Positions 1-5,559 of a DNA stretch of 7,738 bases are shown here, in pieces; positions within the stretch are counted from its first letter, which is position 1, and each line of letters begins with the position of its first letter. The notes beneath the pieces are model-generated. The model worked only from the letters and a program-made list of their open reading frames with translations. It did not search any database and was not told the origin of the DNA. Source of the DNA: Actinomycetota bacterium (GTDB lineage: Bacteria; Actinomycetota; Actinomycetes; S36-B12; UBA10799); contig JAUPKO010000273.1 of assembly GCA_030837395.1 (NCBI GenBank), forward strand, positions 1-7,738. The letters are read 5' to 3'. Position numbers and translations under genes: made by a program.

Positions 1-2
1 CG

Positions 3-146
3 CAAGACGCCGAGATCGCGGCGGCAGCGGGACGACTCGGCATCTCACCGGGTGTGGCCGTCCACCAGATGCACCGACGCAGGCTACTGCCCTACCAGTT
101 TGGCAATCGGCTCTGCGTCAATCTTGCCGGCACCTTCACCGCCTGA
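3..146 (+). CDS. ImmA/IrrE-type protein, C-terminal fragment (5' end outside window)
   Basis: Only the last 47 codons are in the window, open from the left edge and ending at TGA 144-146. The visible residues include RLGISPGVAVHQMHRRRLLP followed by a short tail. This matches the usual C-terminal pattern of ImmA/IrrE (DUF955) proteins, where a small helical segment of the form LGIxPGIVVGRLQxxGLLPY follows the HExxH metallopeptidase domain. Members are often fused to an N-terminal XRE-type HTH and act as regulators that cleave or control repressors, or as partners in toxin-antitoxin-like and mobile-element modules. The catalytic HExxH and any HTH would lie to the left and cannot be seen. The next gene on this strand starts 83 nt after the stop, or overlaps it by 1 nt if the short frame at 146 is used, so the two are probably co-transcribed. 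The family call rests on a short stretch. Confidence 0.68.
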   Translation, partial: QDAEIAAAAGRLGISPGVAVHQMHRRRLLPYQFGNRLCVNLAGTFTA

Positions 147-220
147 TGGAATCTACTTACCAAGCAGCGATCGTCCCGCTTCACGGCCTTGGCGGTACTA
201 CCTTCACCAGCGATCGATAG
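146..220 (+). other. Short 24-codon frame coupled to the ImmA/IrrE stop, in frame with the 507-aa gene but closed by TAG
   Basis: An ATG at 146-148 overlaps the preceding TGA by one base (TGATG), a classic translational-coupling arrangement. It opens 24 codons beginning MESTYQAAIVPLHGLGG and ends at TAG 218-220. This is the same frame as the gene at 230: after the TAG come three sense codons and then its ATG. The frame may be a regulatory upstream ORF, chance, or the true N terminus of the downstream protein cut off by an amber mutation or sequence error; read through, the product would have about 535 residues. I cannot choose between these from the sequence. Confidence 0.3.
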
Positions 221-229
221 GTTTGGCGC

Positions 230-1753
230 ATGGCGAGGGAAGAGGTCGAGCTCGTCCTTCCAGACGTGCTCTTCAGCGGCGATCTCCGCGGTTTCATCGA
301 CCACCTCGGGCTTCATGGCCGGCCGCTGGGCAACGACCGGTGGGCCGTCTGGCCGAACAATGACAAGGTCTTCATCAGCCACCACGGCCTAGCTGACGAC
401 ACCGGCTTTGTCGCCCGGTTCGACCACCTGAACAACATGCCACTGAACGCATCGCACCTCAACAACCCCGAGACCGTCGCACGGTTCGCCGAGTTGGACA
501 AACAGCTTGCCGAGCGCATGTCTGGAGGGTCAGACATTGCCGCGCTCTTTCACAGCATCCAGGCCAGCATCCTGAAATGCACAACCCACGAGGAGCTGAT
601 CGCAGCAGTCGAACAGGCCTGCGCAACCCTCGGCACAGTCCCCTGTGAATCAACTGGCGAACTATTGTTTGCCGGTCTCTCCGCGCACTTGGTGATAGCA
701 ACGGACCTGCTCGCTCGTCGGGTTAGGTTGCCTGCCATTCTTTTCCGATTCGATCAAGACCCCGACGCGCTGAAAACCATCACCGACCTCGGCGACGAAG
801 GCGGCTACTTCGCATCATCAACGAAGTGGTTCCACGACGTCATCAGCGCGTCCCACTACTTCGGCCCGCTGCTCGGCTGCCTTGCACCTGGCTTCTGGTG
901 CATCCCCACATGGCGCCCCCCAGCAGCGGTCTTGTTCAACTTAGGCACCGGAATCGCAGGATATCGACACACGCCGATGGAACCGATGCAGCTCCTACCT
1001 GCCGAGGGCAGAGACGAGAACGTGCCGAATGACAGCCCGTCCCCGGAATCATGTCGCGTCGCCATCACATGGTGGACCAACCGTCTCAACCAGATGTTCG
1101 GATACCTCAGCGATCCAACAGTATTCAGCAACAAGCACGGAACCTACGACCCCTACGAACACCAACACTGGCTGCTCACATTTGGCCAAGTTTTTGACCT
1201 AATGACCGCGACGCAATCCCTGAGCCGCAACCATGCCGCGCAACGCGCGCTTCTGTACACGCTGCTCGACAGCTTCGCTGACCGAATCATCGACTGCGAG
1301 CTCGACAAGCTCTGCAGGTACGACCACGCCAAGGCGACCGCCGATCGAGTGCGGACCAAGATGCCAGAATCCGTTGCAGCGGTACTCATGCCGCTCGCCG
1401 ATAGAGCGGTAGACGGCCTTCTTCGTCTGCAGGAAGGATTCTTCTTCCGGGAACAGCGCGGCGACAAGAACGTTGTCATCTGGATTCCCGGGAGTGAGCG
1501 CGGGCACCACCAGGAGCCGCACCGGGCGGCGGCCATGCTGATGAAACTATTTCGCAACGCCACTCACGGCTACGGTGGCATCCGGCGGCCACAGAGTGAG
1601 AAGGATTGGGTTGCCGAGCGGCTGCTTGCGCACCACACTGGCGAGACACCGGACGACCTCGTTTTCCTTCCCTACCTCTATCTGCTCGACACTCTCTGCA
1701 ACCCCGAGGAAATCCGGAAAACGATTGTGGAACGAGCCCGGCAACGGGATTAG
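230..1753 (+). CDS. Hypothetical 507-aa protein with a C-terminal HEPN-like R-N-x-x-H motif
   Basis: I do not recognise the family over its full length. ATG 230 is the first start after the in-frame TAG at 218-220; an AGG at 219-221 gives only a weak ribosome-binding site. The N-terminal ~90 residues are a mixed region rich in Asp, Asn and His. Residues 100-165 look helical. Residues 209-245 are hydrophobic with several Trp and Pro, with no clear transmembrane helix. Residues 280-440 are mainly helical. Near the C terminus, LMKLFRNATHGYGG (437-450) carries R442, N443 and H446, followed by a helical tail. An arginine-histidine motif after a hydrophobic helix and before such a tail resembles the active site of HEPN nucleases (RNase toxins and abortive-infection proteins), though here the spacing is R-x3-H rather than the usual R-x4-6-H. 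Its likely operon partner is the ImmA/IrrE-type gene upstream. It ends in a 4-bp convergent overlap with the small reverse gene. The coding call is firm; the HEPN idea is tentative. Confidence 0.85.
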   Translation: MAREEVELVLPDVLFSGDLRGFIDHLGLHGRPLGNDRWAVWPNNDKVFISHHGLADDTGFVARFDHLNNMPLNASHLNNPETVARFAELDKQLAERMSGGSDIAALFHSIQASILKCTTHEELIAAVEQACATLGTVPCESTGELLFAGLSAHLVIATDLLARRVRLPAILFRFDQDPDALKTITDLGDEGGYFASSTKWFHDVISASHYFGPLLGCLAPGFWCIPTWRPPAAVLFNLGTGIAGYRHTPMEPMQLLPAEGRDENVPNDSPSPESCRVAITWWTNRLNQMFGYLSDPTVFSNKHGTYDPYEHQHWLLTFGQVFDLMTATQSLSRNHAAQRALLYTLLDSFADRIIDCELDKLCRYDHAKATADRVRTKMPESVAAVLMPLADRAVDGLLRLQEGFFFREQRGDKNVVIWIPGSERGHHQEPHRAAAMLMKLFRNATHGYGGIRRPQSEKDWVAERLLAHHTGETPDDLVFLPYLYLLDTLCNPEEIRKTIVERARQRD

Positions 1754-1938
1754 ATGCTCGTCACTGGCTCGATGGTGCCGTCGGCGTGCACCCTCACCGT
1801 CTTCACCCCGGAATACGGGCCGCGCAGCCACGCCGGCCACGAATCCACACGCGGAGCCGAACGCCCACCGAAATACCAACGCGTCACCCCGGTTGGCTCA
1901 CCCGCCACCAGACGCGCTCTTGCGGACGGCCGCTTCAC
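1750..1938 (-). CDS. Small hypothetical protein, 62 aa or shorter
   Basis: This reverse-strand frame fills the otherwise empty gap between the two plus-strand genes. It starts at GTG 1938-1936 and stops at TAA 1752-1750, overlapping the end of the 507-aa gene by 4 bp. From residue ~19 on it looks protein-like: RWYFGGRSAPRVDSWPAWLR, then a GPYSG turn and a strand-like VKTVRVHADGTIEPV, with mostly G or C at third codon positions. The first 17 residues are basic and less convincing. A second GTG (V18) preceded by GGTGAG nine bases upstream could be the true start, giving about 45 residues. An AGGA ten bases before the upstream GTG supports the longer form. I do not recognise the family. The antisense plus-strand frame is poorer (Arg/Pro/Ser-rich), which favours this strand. 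Confidence 0.45.
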   Translation of the reverse strand: MKRPSARARLVAGEPTGVTRWYFGGRSAPRVDSWPAWLRGPYSGVKTVRVHADGTIEPVTSI

Positions 1939-2004
1939 GCCTCGATTGTCCTAATGAATTCGCCGACGTTTCACGCGCAGGCAACCGCTATCAGCCAAGA
2001 CGCG

Positions 2005-2020
2005 GGCGTAGCGTTACGCC
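2005..2020. repeat. Perfect 6-bp inverted repeat with 4-nt spacer, one base before a start codon
   Basis: GGCGTA (2005-2010), spacer GCGT, then TACGCC (2015-2020): both arms match without a mismatch, and pairing stops there (G2004 and G2021 do not pair). It abuts the ATG at 2022 and lies in the 83-bp spacer between the reverse small gene and the zinc-protein gene. It may be an operator for a dimeric regulator acting on the divergent pair, or a hairpin at the start of the mRNA. Short repeats of this size also arise by chance in high-GC DNA. Confidence 0.4.
2009..2014 (+). promoter_or_regulatory. Possible -10 element for leaderless transcription of the gene at 2022
   Basis: TAGCGT fits the mycobacterial TANNNT -10 consensus and is followed by 7 bases before the A of ATG 2022. 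That is close to the normal -10 to +1 distance, so the transcript could begin at the start codon itself. This fits the absence of any Shine-Dalgarno-like sequence before this ATG, and leaderless mRNAs are common in mycobacteria. No convincing -35 is seen. The hexamer lies inside the inverted repeat, so a protein bound there would block it. Confidence 0.3.
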
Positions 2021-2021
2021 G

Positions 2022-3023
2022 ATGGATGAGTACATCCGCAAGGTCGTGGCAGAAGCGCCGCCGTTGTCCGAGGAGCAGGCCCGCAAGATCGCGGTCCTGT
2101 TCGACGTTGAGCGCCACCGCGCCGAGGCTCGGGCCGAACGTCGGCCATATTCCGGCGGTGCGCCGGAGGGGCTTGCGTGTCGGACAACCCTGCCGGGCAA
2201 GCCGGAACAATCCAACGAGGAAGTGCTGCAGGCTTATCGCGAGACATGGAACGCTGGATTGGCACAGACCCCGATGTGGTCGATGTGGTACTCATGCCCC
2301 GAGGACATCTTCCGGTGGCGCATCCAGTTCGACTGCGGCTGTATCGAAGAGCGGATGACTACGACGGACGACCCGCAGGCACTTCTGGAGAAGTCGGACA
2401 CGGATTGGCGCACCGGTGAGCACCTGCTACCGGGGCAGTACCTGTGCCGCCGTAGTGACCATTCGCACAACGCCTGTCCGGTGCGTGACATTGCATCGTG
2501 GGATGAGCGCGACGGAGAACAGGACCTTCCCGCTGACCCTGTCGACCCGCCGGACTGGTGGGGCGATGAAAGCACCGACAAGTGGGCGGCGTACCGCAAG
2601 GGACCGCGCAGGCTCGCGACTTGGAAAGCAACCCTGACGTGCGGTCATAAGTTCACGACGCTCATGGAGGTTGGCTGGGCCCCAGAGCAGGGACTAACCC
2701 GGGCCACGCCGGAACGGTTGGCCGAGATGCGCGTCGGGTTGGCCCAGGCATATGCGCCCGACTCGATCCCCGGCAAGTACGTCAGACAACTCGATGCGGG
2801 ATGGCCGCAGCTGTATCACCACCTCGACTGCGATGTCTGCAGGGACGTTCGCAGGCCAGTCGCCTACCAGCCGCTGGCATGGTTGATCCCACCGCCGCCC
2901 AGGCCACGCAAACCGCGCAGGCAGAAGACCCCCGAGGAGTGTCTGCGCGCGGAATTGGCAAAGACCGAGCGCGAAGCCAAGCGCCTGCGTGCCGCGCTGA
3001 AAAGACTGGAGCGGCAGGAATGA
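2022..3023 (+). CDS. Hypothetical cysteine-rich, probably zinc-binding protein with C-terminal coiled coil (333 aa)
   Basis: I do not recognise a named family. The frame is open upstream to ~1575, but ATG 2022 is the first plausible start: residues after it begin MDEYIRKVVAEAPPLSEEQ, an amphipathic N terminus of a kind common in small actinobacterial proteins, while upstream sequence is not protein-like. The core seems to hold two related cysteine modules. Module one has C105 and C107 (DCGC) then C142, H147, H149 and C152. Module two has C207 and H209 (TCGH) then H266, H267, C270 and C273 (CDVC). Each starts with a Trp or Arg-Trp strand leading to CG[CH], as in duplicated zinc ribbons. Residues 288-302 are a Pro/Arg-rich linker and 304-333 a charged coiled coil (Glu, Arg, Leu, Ala). 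Nucleic-acid binding or complex scaffolding is likely but inferred. It converges with the kinase gene, 43 bp between stops, with no clear terminator hairpin there. Confidence 0.85.
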   Translation: MDEYIRKVVAEAPPLSEEQARKIAVLFDVERHRAEARAERRPYSGGAPEGLACRTTLPGKPEQSNEEVLQAYRETWNAGLAQTPMWSMWYSCPEDIFRWRIQFDCGCIEERMTTTDDPQALLEKSDTDWRTGEHLLPGQYLCRRSDHSHNACPVRDIASWDERDGEQDLPADPVDPPDWWGDESTDKWAAYRKGPRRLATWKATLTCGHKFTTLMEVGWAPEQGLTRATPERLAEMRVGLAQAYAPDSIPGKYVRQLDAGWPQLYHHLDCDVCRDVRRPVAYQPLAWLIPPPPRPRKPRRQKTPEECLRAELAKTEREAKRLRAALKRLERQE

Positions 3024-3066
3024 GTCAACGCCCGTTCGCTCATTGCCGCAGATCCCACCATACTGT

Positions 3067-4719
3067 TCAGGGCGCGTAGTCGCTTCCGTTCCAGGTGAGA
3101 ACCTGGGAGCTGTCACTGCCGTCGGCGCAACTTGGGATACAGCTTTCTGTGTAATCGAGGATTGCGTAGCGGCCATCAGCGCCGGGCCCCGAGAGAGCGG
3201 CGTAGTGGAAGGCATAGCGGCCCTGGTAGTGCGGGGGCGCATACTCCCATCCCATGTCGGCGAAACCGTCATCGGTGGGGACCAAGACCATGACGCCGCT
3301 GTGCCTGATCGTGGTGTAGTCGATGAAGATGTTGCCGGTGGCATCGGTCGCCGGGCTAGCGAAGGCGAACTGACTCGTCGCATCGACCGGTATCGGTGGC
3401 AGCACGGTGCCGCCGGCGGTGACCGCAGACACGCAACCGGCGTCTGGACCAAGCTCACGCGGGTCATCCATCAAGAAGATCCGCATCGGGCCGAGTGTGG
3501 GATGTTCGAAGTCGTGGTGCGCGACGATCAATCCGCCGCAACCTGAGTTCGGTGGCGGCTCAGTTGGCAGAACTAACGGCGTGGCAGTCGTGGGAGTAGG
3601 CGGTGCAGATGTGGTGCGCTCGGGAGGTACGGCTGGTCGGGTGGACGGGGAAACGCTGGCCGCAGAGTTTTCACCGGTGCTCGCGGATTGACCCTCCTGC
3701 CACGGTCGCCAGATGAAGAAAGAGGCTCCGGCCACGACGAGAGCTACGGTGATCGCCGCGACCCCATACCACCGAGCGGCACCGGATCCGGCGTGGGTAG
3801 TACTTACGGTCGGCGGCACCGGAGCTGCCCGGGCGGCTTGGGCCGTGGGTGCGGTACCTGCACCGACCCCGCCTTGCGCCTGCCATGAATCGACGAGCGC
3901 TCGGGCAAAGTCGCTACACCGAACGAATCGATCGTCAGGGTTCTTCGCCAGCGCGGTCGCCAGCGCGTGGTCAAGCGTGCCGAGTTCCGGCCGGGTATTG
4001 GCAAGCGGCGGAGGCGGTGAGTTCAGGTGGCGGCTGATGACAACGGCTGGATTGGTGTGCGGGAACAGATGCCTTCCCGTCAGAAGGTGGTAGGCAGTGG
4101 CCGCGAGCGCGTATTGGTCGGTTCGGCCGTCGAGAGCCTCTCCCATTAACTGTTCGGGCGCGGAGTAGGCCACGGTCCCGACCGTCATGTTGGTGGCGGT
4201 TAGCCCGCTGATGTCATTGACGTCTCGCGCTATCCCGAAGTCGGTCAGCAGGATTCGCTGATCGGCATCCTCATCGAATTGTGTGAGCATGATGTTGGCG
4301 GGCTTAACATCGCGATGCAACAGGTCTTGTGTGTGCGCGTAGTCCAGCGCACCTGATACCGCGGTGATGATGCGGGTGACATCATCGACGGGCATACCGA
4401 CCGGGTAGTGCCGTTCGAGCAATCGGGCCGCGTCGACTCCATCGACGAAGTCCATCGAGATCCATAGCTGACCGTCGAATTCGCCGCGGTCGTGTACGCC
4501 AACAACGTGAGGGTGCCACAGCTTGGACGCCAAATCGGCTTCGCGGATGAATCGGCTACGGTACTCGCTGTCTTGGGCCCAGTCACGGGGCAGAACCTTT
4601 AGTGCGTTATGTCGGGGCAGCCGGGGGTGCTGGACGAGGTACACCTCGCCCATGCCGCCCGCCCCAAGCAGCCTTACGACGGTGAAGCCAGCGAACTTCT
4701 CGCCAGGTGTCAACGACAT
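3067..4719 (-). CDS. PknF-like transmembrane serine/threonine protein kinase
   Basis: A complete Hanks-type receptor kinase of 550 residues, phosphorylating proteins on Ser/Thr at the membrane. The kinase domain spans about 10-275. The Gly-rich loop is GAGGMG (19-24), the ATP lysine K41 in ALK, the catalytic loop H135-R136-D137 with K139 and N142, DFG 160-162, an activation loop with T174, T176 and T179, and APE 188-190. All key residues are present, so it should be active. A Pro/Ala/Thr juxtamembrane stretch (281-316) leads to one membrane helix (~317-337), a Ser/Thr/Pro-rich linker (~345-392) and an extracytoplasmic domain (~393-550) with four cysteines (C394, C429, C527, C531), probably two disulfides. 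The kinase half is very like mycobacterial PknF; the sensor half differs from the PknF ectodomain I know. ATG 4719 has an AGGA about 11 nt upstream. It lies 135 bp after drmC on the same strand, so read-through from DISARM is possible, though it may have its own promoter. Confidence 0.94.
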   Translation of the reverse strand: MSLTPGEKFAGFTVVRLLGAGGMGEVYLVQHPRLPRHNALKVLPRDWAQDSEYRSRFIREADLASKLWHPHVVGVHDRGEFDGQLWISMDFVDGVDAARLLERHYPVGMPVDDVTRIITAVSGALDYAHTQDLLHRDVKPANIMLTQFDEDADQRILLTDFGIARDVNDISGLTATNMTVGTVAYSAPEQLMGEALDGRTDQYALAATAYHLLTGRHLFPHTNPAVVISRHLNSPPPPLANTRPELGTLDHALATALAKNPDDRFVRCSDFARALVDSWQAQGGVGAGTAPTAQAARAAPVPPTVSTTHAGSGAARWYGVAAITVALVVAGASFFIWRPWQEGQSASTGENSAASVSPSTRPAVPPERTTSAPPTPTTATPLVLPTEPPPNSGCGGLIVAHHDFEHPTLGPMRIFLMDDPRELGPDAGCVSAVTAGGTVLPPIPVDATSQFAFASPATDATGNIFIDYTTIRHSGVMVLVPTDDGFADMGWEYAPPHYQGRYAFHYAALSGPGADGRYAILDYTESCIPSCADGSDSSQVLTWNGSDYAP

Positions 4720-4854
4720 CGCACTAATCGTCCTCGCTGGAATGGATGGACCGATGACAACGTGCCTGCAGGGCTCCGGTTCTGCTCATCGGCCATCCCG
4801 TGCCGCCACGCTGGGTTACGACGAGAGGGCATGAAATAATTCCGAGTCTCGTTG

Positions 4855-5559
4855 TCACAGAATCTCATACAAGCTCCCCCGCTTGCTGGCCATCGTCGAC
4901 TCGATCGATGCCGCGAGGCCGCTGTCACGGATGAGAAGGCCGAACTCGACGTTGCGGTTCTCCGCACTGTAGGAGAAGTTCGCACTGGTGAGTAGAACGA
5001 TCTCGTGGTCGATGACGATGAACTTGGCGTGGCTGACGAGTGGTTTCCCGTCGGGCAGGACCGCTGACCGATACACGGCTGCGCGTGGCAGACGTGCTTT
5101 AACGCCAATCGGATCGCCCACCGCGCTGTCCACATACACGCACACCATGACGTCGGGCTCCTCGGATACTGACTTGAGTGCGTCCCACATGTTCGATGTC
5201 GACGAGAAGTTGTAGGTTGCGCATGTCAATGAGGTGCGCGCGGAGGCGACTGCGTCTCGGAACTGGTTGGTCAGGTGCCCTGTCGTCGCTTCATTTCCCG
5301 GCATGGTCCACACCGGGATCAGATCTCGATGCACGCTCTTGGCACCTGCGATTCCGCGGAGAACCGCGGCGGACAAGTCGGGTGACGAGTGCCCAATTCC
5401 GGCCGCGGCTAGCAGCTTTGCGGCCTGGTCACGCCGAGCGGGACTCACCGATGCAAGTGCGTGGGTGGTGTGCTCGCCCGATCCGATGAGCACCGCCAGG
5501 CTTTCTGCCTCGGTTGAGGTCAGGTACTCCCCTAGTTGTTTCAGCGGGTCATTGGACAT
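4855..5559 (-). CDS. drmC: DISARM protein DrmC, phospholipase D-like
   Basis: A 234-residue protein, about the normal size for DrmC, the phospholipase D-superfamily subunit of DISARM, a multi-gene anti-phage defence. The N-terminal ~80 residues are helical (e.g. ESLAVLIGSGEHTTHAL). The PLD-like domain follows, with a first strand region TSLTCATYNFSS (109-120) and the single HKD motif HAKFIVID: H177, K179, D184. N194 (SANFS) and E205 follow, as usual for this fold. With one HKD per chain, a nuclease- or lipase-type site would need a dimer. DrmC was reported as less essential than DrmA and DrmB for DISARM protection. The ATG at 5559 was chosen because it has GGGAG five bases upstream and gives an 11-nt overlap with the drmB end; the longer open frame upstream (to 5718) only reads drmB out of frame. 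Confidence 0.9.
   Translation of the reverse strand: MSNDPLKQLGEYLTSTEAESLAVLIGSGEHTTHALASVSPARRDQAAKLLAAAGIGHSSPDLSAAVLRGIAGAKSVHRDLIPVWTMPGNEATTGHLTNQFRDAVASARTSLTCATYNFSSTSNMWDALKSVSEEPDVMVCVYVDSAVGDPIGVKARLPRAAVYRSAVLPDGKPLVSHAKFIVIDHEIVLLTSANFSYSAENRNVEFGLLIRDSGLAASIESTMASKRGSLYEIL

Noticed and set aside
1575..2021. Upstream extension of the 333-aa gene to an earlier start
   Set aside because: It would run through the 3' end of the 507-aa gene, and the translated residues are Arg/Pro/Ser-rich shadow sequence. Protein-like sequence begins at ATG 2022.
1606..2358. 250-codon plus-strand open frame
   Set aside because: Crosses the end of the 507-aa gene and the start of the 333-aa gene in a different frame; Arg/His/Pro-rich with no protein-like pattern.
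3024..3066. Possible bidirectional terminator between the converging zinc-protein and kinase genes
   Set aside because: No stem-loop of useful length or T-tract seen in the 43 bp.
2694..3467. 257-codon minus-strand open frame spanning the kinase end and the zinc-protein gene
   Set aside because: Overlaps two well-supported genes in other frames and has Arg/Pro/Ser-rich shadow composition.
4710..4832. 40-codon minus-strand frame in the gap between drmC and the kinase
   Set aside because: Overlaps the kinase start, has no Shine-Dalgarno and basic random-looking composition.
4843..4851. CGAG-T-CTCG palindrome just after the drmC stop, as a possible terminator
   Set aside because: The 1-nt loop cannot form a hairpin and no T-run follows; too short to call an operator.
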